DNA of 10,903 bases from contig CAMTFK010000159.1 in assembly GCA_947071285.1 (NCBI GenBank), forward strand, positions 1 to 10,903. The letters are read 5' to 3'. The first letter of the stretch is position 1. Every line of letters begins with the position of its first letter. The translations under genes were made by a program, and so were the position numbers. The stretch comes from an uncultured Bacteroides sp. (GTDB taxonomy: Bacteria; Bacteroidota; Bacteroidia; Bacteroidales; Bacteroidaceae). Below, in pieces: positions 1 to 8,155 of the stretch. The notes beneath the pieces were generated by a model. It searched no databases, was not told where the DNA came from, and saw nothing but the letters and a program-made list of their open reading frames with translations.

Positions 1-1310
1 GAGAACGAGATAATATCTTTATAGCTGTAGCTGATTTCGGCACCTGCATATATGTTATGCATGTTGGCTTGGAGCGGCAGGAGGTATGAACTACTGTAAC
101 TACCATCAGCAGTGGGCGTGACTCCAATGGTGGCAAGGTTATTCTTTAGGTCCTGGTATCCGCCATAAAGGTTGAACCACAAACCTGTGACAGGACTTGT
201 TCTGAAACCGAGGGCGGCATTCAACTGTTCGTAGGTAGCATCCAACTGGCTTGCGGTCTGGCTGTATGGAGATATCATTTCCAGTCTGCGGAAATCGTTT
301 GTCCGTCGTCCGCCTGTGGCTTGGGCATAGAGTATATAGCTGTCGGAGAAGATGTATTGGGCCGTTACATCGGGTGCTACCCGGAACTTTTTGCCGAATC
401 CGAAAGCGAAGTCGACGTGGGCGCCGAAGCGGATTTTCCAGTCGTCGTTCTGGTACAGGTAATAGGGATTCAACTCTACGGATGTATAATCATCAAATTC
501 ATTGTTCTTGTAGAATACATTGTCCATAGCCAGTTCTACACCCACATATTGTTCGCCGGAGATGGCACCCATTGCACCGGCCCTTGTCCGTACCATTGCT
601 TCCTGTGCATTCTCGTACTGAAAGTCGTGCTGGCGTTCGTAGAACATCAGGTTGGTTTCGGCATGAAACTGAAGAGGTAATTCTTCACCGGTTGATTTCA
701 CTCCGAAATGTACATCGCCCGACAGGAATTTCTGTTTGTTATTTGAAGTGTAGGACATATAGTTGAAATTACTTAGCCCGAAGTTTCCGGCTACGTTCAA
801 ATCTACTTTCCGGAAAGAGTGTACATAATCCATACCGGCGCGTGTGCGATAGTAACGTGCATCCCACTTTTCTTTGGAATCGGGCATGTCCAGTTTGCCA
901 TCCATACCGTTCATGTGGAAATTCAGGTTCAGTTTATCGCTGTTGGGCAGGATGAACAGATAGTTGGCGCGGGCATCCAGATTACCGTAGTTGCCATATC
1001 CCAGACGGGCATATCCGCGTTGCGCTTTATCCTGGCTTTCCACTCCTGTGTAAGCCTGCATTGTGCTTGCGGGAATGTTTCCTGCCGGTACAAGAGTAGC
1101 GTCATATTCCACTGTCTTTTTGCTGACAGTGGGTGGTGCCACTTTGGGCAATACGTTCACCTTGGAAGCATCCATGATGTCCGGGTTGTATTCTTGTTCT
1201 ACCACGACCGTACGGCTCAGGGTAGTATCTTTATCTTGCGTTTGGGCTTGTGCCCAGGTCGGGAAGGCAATGAGTGCCAGTGTCCCGAATATGCATTGTA
1301 TTTTCTTCAT
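1..1310 (-). CDS. Outer-membrane beta-barrel protein (TonB-receptor-like), N-terminal 436 codons
   Basis: The minus-strand frame is open from ATG at 1310 to the window edge, so the C-terminus is missing. The protein starts with a signal peptide (MKKIQCIFGTLALIAF, cleavage probably after the AQA near residue 22). A short segment, LSRTVVVEQEYNPDIMDAS, follows and is reminiscent of a TonB box. From about residue 98 (RGYARLGYGNYGN) onward it shows alternating aromatic/polar strands typical of a barrel, for example NYLFILPNS, KLNLNFHMNG and WFNLYGGYQD. Fewer than 100 residues precede the barrel, which is short for a full plug domain, so active TonB-dependent transport is uncertain. It lies 61 bp downstream of the TPR gene on the same strand, with no promoter seen between them, so an operon is likely. 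Substrate is unknown. Similar Bacteroides proteins are usually labelled TonB-dependent receptor; that label is family knowledge, not shown here. Confidence 0.8.
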   Translation of the reverse strand, partial: MKKIQCIFGTLALIAFPTWAQAQTQDKDTTLSRTVVVEQEYNPDIMDASKVNVLPKVAPPTVSKKTVEYDATLVPAGNIPASTMQAYTGVESQDKAQRGYARLGYGNYGNLDARANYLFILPNSDKLNLNFHMNGMDGKLDMPDSKEKWDARYYRTRAGMDYVHSFRKVDLNVAGNFGLSNFNYMSYTSNNKQKFLSGDVHFGVKSTGEELPLQFHAETNLMFYERQHDFQYENAQEAMVRTRAGAMGAISGEQYVGVELAMDNVFYKNNEFDDYTSVELNPYYLYQNDDWKIRFGAHVDFAFGFGKKFRVAPDVTAQYIFSDSYILYAQATGGRRTNDFRRLEMISPYSQTASQLDATYEQLNAALGFRTSPVTGLWFNLYGGYQDLKNNLATIGVTPTADGSYSSSYLLPLQANMHNIYAGAEISYSYKDIISF

Positions 1311-1319
1311 ATAGCTATT

Positions 1320-1361
1320 CTACTTACTACTAACTACTAACTACTTACTACTTACTACTAA
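1320..1361 (-). repeat. Six tandem heptamers (TWAGTAG) in the TPR-barrel gap
   Basis: Read on the minus strand, six 7-nt units run without interruption in the order TTAGTAG, TAAGTAG, TAAGTAG, TTAGTAG, TTAGTAG, TAAGTAG. They are preceded by a partial unit, AAAAGTAGG (1370-1362). Only the second base varies (T or A). The array fills most of the space between the TPR stop (1372) and the barrel ATG (1310). Seven is not a multiple of three and each unit carries TAG (and TAA in three units), so all three frames are closed. A change in copy number would alter the length of the barrel gene's leader. Confidence 0.85.
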
Positions 1362-1371
1362 CCTACTTTTC

Positions 1372-4300
1372 TCATTTCAGTTTCTCCAATCTTTCATTAA
1401 TCATCTGCTCGATGTTATCATCAGCCTGATAATTTTGTTGCAGGCTCAACAGATATTGGCGTGCATCCAGTTTCTTGTCCATGGCAACATAAACATCTGA
1501 TAAGAGGATGAAGCTACGTGCCAGCCAGTAGGCATGCGGTGTGCTCTGCTCAATGAAGTTGAGTATTTCCTTTTCGGCAGCGGGATACTCTTTTGCATCA
1601 TACAGTTGCTGGGCAACCAGGTATTTGGCTTCGGCTCCATAGAGCGTGCGCGTATCCTTTGCTAATGCCTGGAGGTCGTTCATTGCCTTCTTGTCGGCAC
1701 GCTGGTTCAGGTAGGCTTTGGCACGGAAATAGAGGGCTTCGTTATGCAGTTCCGGTGCCAGCTTGGCTTCGGCAAGCAGATCGGTGGCGGCAGCGATTGT
1801 TTCTACATCATCCTGCATCAGGGCGGCACTGCGCAACATTCCGGTTGCTGCCAGTTGGCGGCGTTCGGCAGTAGTGGCTTTGGCTTTCAACTGCTTGTAG
1901 TCGGCAAGCGCCTGATCGAATTGCTTGCGGTTGAACAGGATTTCCGCCCGCGCAATAAGTGCTTCCTGTGAATAAGGATTATCGGGATATTCCAGCAACT
2001 TGCCGGCATGTTCCAGCACGGCGGCTTCATCTTTCTGCTCTTTGCCGATAGTGCAAAGATAGAAATGCGCGTTCAGGCTGAATGCACCATTGGGGAAGCT
2101 TTGCAGATAGCGTTCGAAGCTTGCTTTGGCAGGTGTGATGTCCCCTTTCATATATACCTTTTCGGCAGCGATATAAGTCAGCGAGTCTTGTTCGCTGGCA
2201 TCGAAGCGGATTTCTCCCGGCACTTGGGCGGCCAGGGCGGCAAATTCGTCTACGCGGTTGGCATCTACATAGATAGATTTCAGGTCGCGCATGGCGAGGC
2301 GGGCTTCTTCACTACCCGGATATTGGGTTACGACATGCTTATAAGCGTCTATGGCACGGTCGTACTCATCATTCTGGTAGTAGAGCAAACCGATTTCGGC
2401 AGCAGCTTTACGGCTGACCGGGCTTTCCGGATATTTATCCAGCAATTCTTTGAATGTTGCAATTGCCTGGCGGCTGTTGTTGGTCTGCACGTATGAACGG
2501 CCTTTTTCGTAAAGGGCATTCACTGCATAAGGCGAAGTGGGGTATTTGGTTGCCAGGCGATTAAGTAAGGCAACTTTGCCGTCATAATCTTTCTGCAATC
2601 CGGCCACCAAAGCCAGTTGGTAGAAAGAATAATCGCCCGCAGGGGTTCCCATGTTTTCAGCTTTAGCGTAATACTGTTTTGCCTCGTCGAAGTGACGCAC
2701 GTGCAGGTAGCAGTCGCCTATGCGGTTGTAAGCATCTGCAAGTGCAGTGGCGTTTTCTCCCTTTTCCAGTTGTGTGAATTTCAGGAAACGGTTCTGGGCA
2801 AGAGAGTAATCTTTCTGGTGGAACGCGATATATGCCAGGTTGTAGTATGCCAGTGCATATGTTTCGGTATTTCTGTCCGGAGTGAGGTTCAGGTATTCGC
2901 TGAAGTTGGCGGCAGCTTCCTGCATCCGGTTCAGGCGGTAGTAAGACTCACCTCGCCAGTAGATGGCATCAGCTTTTGTTTGCAGATTGTACTGTCCCAA
3001 AGCCACTGACTGGTTGAAGTAGCTGATAGCCTCCTGGAACTGTGCATTTGCAAAGGACTGTGTGCCGAGATGGAACAGGATTTTCTGTTTCGCTTCAAGA
3101 ATGGCAGCACCCGGGTGTGCGATACGTTCAATGGATTTCAGGGCGGCTTCGTAACTGCGGGTATTCATATATACCTCTACCAGATAGCTGCTTACTTTAT
3201 CTACATATTGGGAACTCGGGAACTCGTTGAGGAACTTCTCGAAAACGGTAACAGACTCGCCAAAGGCGGAGTAGGAAGTTTCGTGAATACAGAGAGCGTA
3301 GTTGTAAGCAGCTTGTTCCTTGATTTGCATATCTGCATTAGAGGCGGCAGCCTGTTCAAATGCCATGCGTGCCTTGTTCTTATCCGACATTTGCAGATAG
3401 GACAAACCCATATGGAGATAAGCATTCTGTGAAAGCGCATCGCTTTCGGTGGTTACTTTGCCAAGGGTAGCGGCGGCTTTGGAAAATACGCCACAGTGAT
3501 AGTATGAAAGTCCCAACATATAGAGCGCATCCCGGCGGGCAGCCTCTTCTTGGTTACTTTCCAGATATTTTTCGAAAGCCTGCATGGCTTCGTGATACTT
3601 TCCGAAGTGATAGTCCGCATCACCAAGGACGCGATACATCTCGGCCGTATATTCATTGTTCGGATAAGCGGAAAGGTAATTTTGTGCCACGATTTCCGCT
3701 TTATCATAATTCTTCTTGATGAGGTAAATTTCCGCTATATAATAAGGTGCCAGCGCTTTGTACTTCGCATTGTCCTGCAAAGACAGGAATCCGCTCAGGG
3801 CATCGTCATAGCGTTGCTGTGTATAGCGGATATAAGAAATATAATAGGTACAATCTGCCGCATACTTCTTGCTGGTGCTGCGAAGTGTCTCAAACCATAT
3901 GGCGGCTTCCTTCACATTTCCTGTTTTCAGGTAACAGGTGGCAAGGCGATACGTCATGTCGTCACGTTCTTCATTGGCCAGCAGGTCGAGGCGGGTGGCA
4001 TTGAACATTGCCATGGCTGCATTATAGTTTCCCTCAAAGAAATATACGGAGGCCATCAGTGCATAAATGCGGTTAGCATATGGCGTATCGGGATATTCTT
4101 CCAGATAAGCCTGCAACTTGTCTATGCTTTTGGAGTCTTTTAATTCATAGGCAGCGCATACCAGCATGTATTCCGCTTCCATCCGTTCGCCTGCGGCGGG
4201 CAGTGGTTTGCCTTCTGCATCTATCTGGCGTACGAATGCTTGCAGCGGCGGGATGGCGGCTGCATATGCTTTTTGTTGAAACAGTGATTGTCCTTCCTGA

Positions 4301-4404
4301 TAAAGTCGTTGGGGGGAAGTGATTTTCTCGCTGGTCTGTGCCGTAGCGAGCAGTGGTGCACAACAAAGTGCTGTGCATAGTATTCGGGAGAGTTTATTCT
4401 TCAT
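1372..4404 (-). CDS. Exported tetratricopeptide-repeat protein, 1010 aa
   Basis: Signal peptide MKNKLSRILCTALCCAPLLATAQ has a type I-like ATAQ cleavage region and no good lipobox. The mature protein is then built almost throughout from TPR/YbgF-like helical hairpins. Examples are YPNNEYTAEMYRVLGDA with HFGKYHEAMQAFEKYLE (about residues 247-282) and YPESPVSRKAAAEIG with YDRAIDAYKHVVTQYPGS further on. Such solenoids bind other proteins, and this one is probably periplasmic. No catalytic domain is visible. The start fits the signal peptide, and a promoter-like TACTTTTG box lies 18 nt upstream (4422-4429). The outer-membrane barrel gene follows after 61 bp, so a scaffolding or assembly role for that barrel is a reasonable inference, but the client is not known. 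The coding strand has few stops on its complement, which explains the long antisense frames here. Confidence 0.92.
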   Translation of the reverse strand: MKNKLSRILCTALCCAPLLATAQTSEKITSPQRLYQEGQSLFQQKAYAAAIPPLQAFVRQIDAEGKPLPAAGERMEAEYMLVCAAYELKDSKSIDKLQAYLEEYPDTPYANRIYALMASVYFFEGNYNAAMAMFNATRLDLLANEERDDMTYRLATCYLKTGNVKEAAIWFETLRSTSKKYAADCTYYISYIRYTQQRYDDALSGFLSLQDNAKYKALAPYYIAEIYLIKKNYDKAEIVAQNYLSAYPNNEYTAEMYRVLGDADYHFGKYHEAMQAFEKYLESNQEEAARRDALYMLGLSYYHCGVFSKAAATLGKVTTESDALSQNAYLHMGLSYLQMSDKNKARMAFEQAAASNADMQIKEQAAYNYALCIHETSYSAFGESVTVFEKFLNEFPSSQYVDKVSSYLVEVYMNTRSYEAALKSIERIAHPGAAILEAKQKILFHLGTQSFANAQFQEAISYFNQSVALGQYNLQTKADAIYWRGESYYRLNRMQEAAANFSEYLNLTPDRNTETYALAYYNLAYIAFHQKDYSLAQNRFLKFTQLEKGENATALADAYNRIGDCYLHVRHFDEAKQYYAKAENMGTPAGDYSFYQLALVAGLQKDYDGKVALLNRLATKYPTSPYAVNALYEKGRSYVQTNNSRQAIATFKELLDKYPESPVSRKAAAEIGLLYYQNDEYDRAIDAYKHVVTQYPGSEEARLAMRDLKSIYVDANRVDEFAALAAQVPGEIRFDASEQDSLTYIAAEKVYMKGDITPAKASFERYLQSFPNGAFSLNAHFYLCTIGKEQKDEAAVLEHAGKLLEYPDNPYSQEALIARAEILFNRKQFDQALADYKQLKAKATTAERRQLAATGMLRSAALMQDDVETIAAATDLLAEAKLAPELHNEALYFRAKAYLNQRADKKAMNDLQALAKDTRTLYGAEAKYLVAQQLYDAKEYPAAEKEILNFIEQSTPHAYWLARSFILLSDVYVAMDKKLDARQYLLSLQQNYQADDNIEQMINERLEKLK

Positions 4405-4421
4405 GATACAACGCGTTTTTA

Positions 4422-4429
4422 CAAAAGTA
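4422..4429 (-). promoter_or_regulatory. Bacteroides-type -7 box upstream of the TPR gene
   Basis: On the minus strand the bases read TACTTTTG, an exact match to the Bacteroides -7 consensus TAnnTTTG. No good TTTG stands about 19 nt further upstream, so the -33 element is weak. If used, transcription would begin about 10-12 nt before the ATG, giving a very short leader. The 92-bp gap to the Nudix gene makes a separate promoter plausible, though read-through is also possible. Confidence 0.45.
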
Positions 4430-4496
4430 CGGGTTTTAAGTCGAATTTGTTACACTTGTTTGGCTTTTTTAGGATATACGGGTGTCAGTTGAATAA

Positions 4497-5024
4497 TTAT
4501 TCGCTTATTTCTTTCAGGAATATTTCTAATCCTTTCCGGATGGAGCGCAGTCCGAAATCTTCTGTATGTATGCTTTTTAGCGGCAGGAAGAAAACATCTG
4601 CTGCGTCATCCATTGCCTTATAATGCAGTGTGTCGGTTACTGAACAACGGAAGAACATATCCAGGGTATGAACAGTAAAACCGGAGTACACATATATATT
4701 AGGTAGTGAAAAGAGGTATTCTGCCTTTTTCACTGTCATTCCGGTTTCTTCCTTCACTTCGCGGCTTACTCCTTCTTCTCCGGTTTCCGCCATGTCGATG
4801 AAACCACCGGGCAAATCGAGTGTTCCTTTAGCCGGGTCTTTGGCGCGGCGGCATACCAGCAATTCATCTTGTTCGTTCATTATCAGTGCTACGGTGGCGG
4901 CAGACGGGTTGAAGTAATAGACAAATCCGCAGTCGGCACAACGCTTGGACTTTTCGTTGTTGTTTTCAAAATGTACGGAGCCGCACTTGGGGCAGTATTT
5001 GAATTGGGAAAGAGGGTGTTCCAT
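4497..5024 (-). CDS. Zinc-ribbon Nudix hydrolase, 175 aa
   Basis: A complete Nudix box fits GX5EX7REUXEEXGU exactly at residues 74-96, including LPGGFIDMAE and SREVKEETGM. These residues bind the divalent metal and catalyse hydrolysis of nucleoside diphosphates linked to another moiety. The N-terminus carries a four-cysteine zinc ribbon (C11-P-K-C14 and C29-A-D-C32), as in NudC-like and related Nudix proteins. There is no signal peptide, so it is cytoplasmic. The length suits a single Nudix domain plus the ribbon. The substrate cannot be told from sequence; automatic labels such as NUDIX hydrolase or ADP-ribose pyrophosphatase-like are common, and the NADH pyrophosphatase signature is not evident. 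A promoter-like box with good spacing lies at 5090-5118. It is co-oriented with the TPR gene 92 bp downstream, with no obvious functional link. Confidence 0.93.
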   Translation of the reverse strand: MEHPLSQFKYCPKCGSVHFENNNEKSKRCADCGFVYYFNPSAATVALIMNEQDELLVCRRAKDPAKGTLDLPGGFIDMAETGEEGVSREVKEETGMTVKKAEYLFSLPNIYVYSGFTVHTLDMFFRCSVTDTLHYKAMDDAADVFFLPLKSIHTEDFGLRSIRKGLEIFLKEISE

Positions 5025-5089
5025 GAGATTGGTAATTAGTTTTTTAATCTTTTTATTTCAAATAGTTCTGTTTGCGGAGTTCTCTTCTG

Positions 5090-5118
5090 CAAATGTACTG
5101 AATGTTGTTGGTATAACA
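5090..5118 (-). promoter_or_regulatory. Promoter of the Nudix gene (Bacteroides -33/-7)
   Basis: The minus strand reads TTG (5118-5116), then 19 nt, then TACATTTG (5097-5090). This matches the Bacteroides sigma-ABfr layout, TTTG / TAnnTTTG with a spacer of about 19 nt. Predicted transcription starts near 5083 and gives a leader of roughly 58 nt ahead of the ATG at 5024. It is the best promoter match in the window. Confidence 0.6.
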
Positions 5119-5223
5119 ATAGTTAGTGGGGGATAAGTTCGTGTTTTTGGCCCTAACTGTCCGTTATAGATATTTCTGGATTTTAATTAGCTAAAACCGA
5201 ACATTATTGTATCCGTAAGTCCG

Positions 5224-5231
5224 TTAATTTG
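5224..5231 (+). promoter_or_regulatory. Possible -7 box upstream of the 878-aa protein gene
   Basis: TTAATTTG differs from TAnnTTTG at one position and lies 45 nt before the ATG at 5277. The nearest upstream TTG (ATTATTGTATCC) is closer than the usual spacing, so this is a weak call. It sits in the divergent region shared with the Nudix promoter. Confidence 0.3.
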
Positions 5232-5276
5232 CATAATTAACTTTCAAGAATGAACTTATCATAAAAACAAATTACG

Positions 5277-7913
5277 ATGAAACACACACCCTTTGTATAT
5301 CTATTCTTGATATTCTGCATGCTAAGTACTGGTCTGCATTCTCAGAATCTGAAAGAAAAGATTAGTGATTATTTTACGTTGCTAAGCAAGTATCCTCAAG
5401 AGAAGCTTTATCTGCACCTGGATAAGCCCTATTATGCCGCCGGCGAAAGAATTTATTGGAAAGGCTATCTGATAAATGCCATATCGCATATTCCGTACAC
5501 AGGCAGTAATTTCATATATATAGAACTGGTAAGCAGTGATGACAGGATACAGAATCGATACAAGATAAAGAGGAAAAACGGGAGTTTTTATGGCAGCATT
5601 ACTTTGCCTCCTGATATACCTGCCGGAGAATATTACCTACGTGCCTATACCCAATGGATGATGAATGCAGGGGATGCCTATTTTTACTATCATAAATTAC
5701 GGATAGGCAATTCGCTCGATCGTAGCATTCAGTCTTCCATTCACTATGAAGAAGGAGAGGGACAATGCACTGTTACGGTGCGTTTTACGGATGAGCAGAA
5801 TAAACCGCTACCCGATGTCCGGGTGGAGAACCGGATCATATCAGCCCGGAAGACGGAAAAGCACTATTTGAGACGGACTAATGCAAATGGGGAAATAGGT
5901 TTTAATATACCATTAATAGGCGATATGGGCGATAGTCGGACGATAGAGGTTACTTTTGCAGATGGCCCTTATCAATACGACCGGACTTTTCATGTACCTC
6001 TATTGGGAAACAGAAAGCAGGAATTTGCATTAAGCTTTTTCCCGGAAGGGGGTGACTTATTGGACGGATGCAATCAGCGGGTAGCTTTTAAAGCGCAACA
6101 GCCAGATGGAAACTGTTGTGATTTGCAGGGTTATTTACTCAACGATTCCGGAGATACCATTTCCACTGTCCAGACTGAACACGACGGTATGGGAGTATTC
6201 TCTTTCACTCCTTCTGCCGGAGAAAAGTATCAGGTTATAGCCTCTCGTGACGGTTCTTTCTATCGCAGGTTTTCGTTGCCGGAGGTGAAGTCCGGCGGAA
6301 TTCAATTGAGCGTATATCACAGGAAAGGAACGGTTCGCTATAATTTATTAAAAGCCCGGCATACACAATGGCAGGATACGCTTTACCTTGTCGGACATAC
6401 GCGGGGCATTCCTAATGTTTTTATTCCGCTTACTGCAAAGAAAACTTTCGGGCAATTCAACGATTCGGAATTACAGGAAGGAATTACGGAACTATTATTG
6501 GTGGATAACAGCGGTACAGTATTAAGCAGGCGATTAATATTTGAAGCTCCGGAAGAACTCGTGAATTTTGAGATGCCATCTTTGCCCCCTCTGGCACAAC
6601 GGAGAAAATTGGTTGAATTGCCTTTATGTATCACCGATAAAAAAGGAAATCCTGTAGAAACTTCTCTGTCGGTTAGCCTGACTGACCGTAATGTCATTAC
6701 TCCCGACTCGCTGACCGATCACATTCGTGCATCGTTTTTATTGATGTCCGATTTGAAAGGATATATAAATAATCCCGGTTATTACTTCTCTGAAAGGGCT
6801 TTGCGAACAGGCTATCATATGGAACTTTTGCTCCTGACTCATGGATGGTCCCGATTTTCGCATACTGACATAAGCCAATTGCCGACCGTACGGATTGATT
6901 ATCTGATGGAGACGAAACAGGTAATTGGTGGAAAGGTTACGAAACTTTTCGGTGGAGTGGCGAAAGACTGCCCGGTAGTATTATTTGCTCCCAAGTTAAA
7001 ATTAACTTCGGTTACTAATACAGATGAAAAAGGTTGTTTTGCCTTCGAAGATATCGATTATAGTGATATGGTTACTTTTGTGGCACAAGCTAAAAGTAAA
7101 GCCGGACGAGCAACCGTTACTCTGAAGATTGATTCTATAACTTATACTCAGCCTGCTCATCCGTTTCCGGTCACTTCTGAAAATGAGAAAAAGTTCGACG
7201 GATACGATCAGATAGTCCGTGATATTCATCAGAATGAAGAAGGTATGCAAGTGGTTCGTTTACGGGAAGTAACAGTCACGGCTTCGGAGCGGCAAAGTGC
7301 GTATAGAAGTTATGCTGAATTTTCTGATTCTCAATATTCGGGTAAGCTGTTGGAGCAGTTGAAACAGTCAGTAGGAAGTGGCAGTGCTTTTGATTTATTA
7401 GGTCGATTACCGCGGACGCAAATAGTAGGCTATGATTTAAACATATTCGGTTGTAAATCTTCACCTGTTTTTCTGATTGACGAAATGCAGTGTGTGTCTG
7501 AAGAAGGGGCGATGATATTAACTAATATCGACGCCAGTGCGGTTGAAAATATAGAACTTTTAAGGCCTGAATCAGCAACTCTCCATTTTGGAAGTGAAGC
7601 GATAGGAGGTGCTGTTGTGGTTGTGCTTAAACCGGGTACAAGGCTTGGAGGCTCTTCTCCCGGATTGTCTCTATTTACTAAACAGGGCTATCACGAATCT
7701 GCTGAATTTTATCATCCTGTGTACGAAACGTCCGAACCCAAAGAGAACGATAAACCCGACATACGCACCACTGTTTATTGGAATCCAAATCTGCAAACCG
7801 ATGAAAACGGCAGAGCTGTCATCCGTTTCTATACACCGGATAACTTGATTGATCCGCATTTGATAATAGAGGGAGTGACAGCAAACGGTTACTTGCTCCG
7901 AGTGGAAGAGTAA
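5277..7913 (+). CDS. Exported MG2-like / TonB-plug domain protein, 878 aa
   Basis: A signal peptide (MKHTPFVYLFLIFCMLSTGL, cleavage near HSQ, residue 22-23) starts the protein. Residues 42-65 (EKLYLHLDKPYYAAGERIYW) and 113-130 (DIPAGEYYLRAYTQW) are typical of the MG2 domain of alpha-2-macroglobulin-like proteins, and more beta-sandwich segments follow. Residues 662-788 look like a TonB-receptor plug: REVTVTA, a middle stretch FDLLGRLPRTQIVGYD, then VENIELLRP and GGAVVVVLKPG. The C-terminus (about 830-878, YWNPNLQTDENGRAVIRFYT) is again macroglobulin-like and ends the protein, so there is no beta-barrel. It should therefore act at the envelope without being a transporter itself; partner and role are unknown. 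Bacteroides genomes encode many such proteins, usually labelled TonB-dependent receptor plug domain protein. It is monocistronic here, with TAA followed directly by TAG. Confidence 0.92.
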   Translation: MKHTPFVYLFLIFCMLSTGLHSQNLKEKISDYFTLLSKYPQEKLYLHLDKPYYAAGERIYWKGYLINAISHIPYTGSNFIYIELVSSDDRIQNRYKIKRKNGSFYGSITLPPDIPAGEYYLRAYTQWMMNAGDAYFYYHKLRIGNSLDRSIQSSIHYEEGEGQCTVTVRFTDEQNKPLPDVRVENRIISARKTEKHYLRRTNANGEIGFNIPLIGDMGDSRTIEVTFADGPYQYDRTFHVPLLGNRKQEFALSFFPEGGDLLDGCNQRVAFKAQQPDGNCCDLQGYLLNDSGDTISTVQTEHDGMGVFSFTPSAGEKYQVIASRDGSFYRRFSLPEVKSGGIQLSVYHRKGTVRYNLLKARHTQWQDTLYLVGHTRGIPNVFIPLTAKKTFGQFNDSELQEGITELLLVDNSGTVLSRRLIFEAPEELVNFEMPSLPPLAQRRKLVELPLCITDKKGNPVETSLSVSLTDRNVITPDSLTDHIRASFLLMSDLKGYINNPGYYFSERALRTGYHMELLLLTHGWSRFSHTDISQLPTVRIDYLMETKQVIGGKVTKLFGGVAKDCPVVLFAPKLKLTSVTNTDEKGCFAFEDIDYSDMVTFVAQAKSKAGRATVTLKIDSITYTQPAHPFPVTSENEKKFDGYDQIVRDIHQNEEGMQVVRLREVTVTASERQSAYRSYAEFSDSQYSGKLLEQLKQSVGSGSAFDLLGRLPRTQIVGYDLNIFGCKSSPVFLIDEMQCVSEEGAMILTNIDASAVENIELLRPESATLHFGSEAIGGAVVVVLKPGTRLGGSSPGLSLFTKQGYHESAEFYHPVYETSEPKENDKPDIRTTVYWNPNLQTDENGRAVIRFYTPDNLIDPHLIIEGVTANGYLLRVEE

Positions 7914-8027
7914 TAGATAGCTCACGCCCTTTAAGTATATATTCCATGAAACCGAATATATCTAGATGCATAAGAAAAAATATCTAATGGTTGAGTGTAA
8001 ACTTGCTTGTACCTTATTGATTTTGCA
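7914..8027. other. Intergenic spacer after the 878-aa gene
   Basis: AT-rich sequence with no credible gene. A small inverted repeat, ATATATTC (7937-7944) and GAATATAT (7954-7961), could form an 8-bp hairpin just after the stop, but no T-run follows, so it is not a clear terminator. Confidence 0.5.
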
Positions 8028-8155
8028 CTTTTACCTGGTTGAAAACTTTGTCCCGCAATTGTGGGCCCGACGGTTTCGATATGGGGGCTGGACAGCCCGC
8101 AGTTGGTCACCGGATAGCCCACAATTGCGGGACGAAGTTTTCAATTAGGCAAAAG
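8028..8155 (+). repeat. Large imperfect inverted repeat, 39-nt arms
   Basis: Arms 8028-8066 and 8117-8155 are reverse complements except for four positions. On the plus strand three of these are G.U wobbles (8037/8146, 8038/8145, 8049/8134) and one is A.C (8033/8150). The central 28 bp of the arm (8039-8066 against 8117-8144) has only one wobble. Within the 50-nt loop there is a perfect GGGCT-GGAC-AGCCC hairpin (8085-8098). Each arm also holds a near-palindromic 14-mer, CCCGCAATTGTGGG (8052-8065) and CCCACAATTGCGGG (8118-8131), and a degenerate third copy, CCCGCAGTTG, lies in the loop (8096-8105). The structure could be a MITE-like or dispersed intergenic element, or an RNA structure. No T-run follows, so it is not a standard intrinsic terminator. 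The 60-codon frame across it (7966-8148) is probably not a gene. Confidence 0.9.

Noticed and set aside
819..1340. 173-codon plus-strand frame opposite the barrel gene
   Set aside because: The minus-strand frame encodes a signal peptide and barrel strands, and the plus-strand product looks like a shadow of it.
1320..1366. CRISPR-like array in the TPR-barrel gap
   Set aside because: Units are contiguous 7-mers with no spacers; it is a microsatellite-like tandem repeat.
3550..4143. 197-codon plus-strand frame opposite the TPR gene, with others at 2008-2496, 2617-3009 and 3070-3432
   Set aside because: All lie inside the strongly supported 1010-aa TPR gene. Their products are Cys/Ile/Val-rich with no domain wording, as expected of antisense shadows.
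7966..8148. 60-codon plus-strand frame (MHKKKYLMVECK...)
   Set aside because: Most of it lies in the arms and loop of the inverted repeat, and the amino acids simply repeat the arm sequence. No gene-like context.
8028..8155. Inverted repeat as the intrinsic terminator of the 878-aa gene
   Set aside because: No T-run follows either arm, the loop is 50 nt, and it starts over 110 nt past the stop codon.
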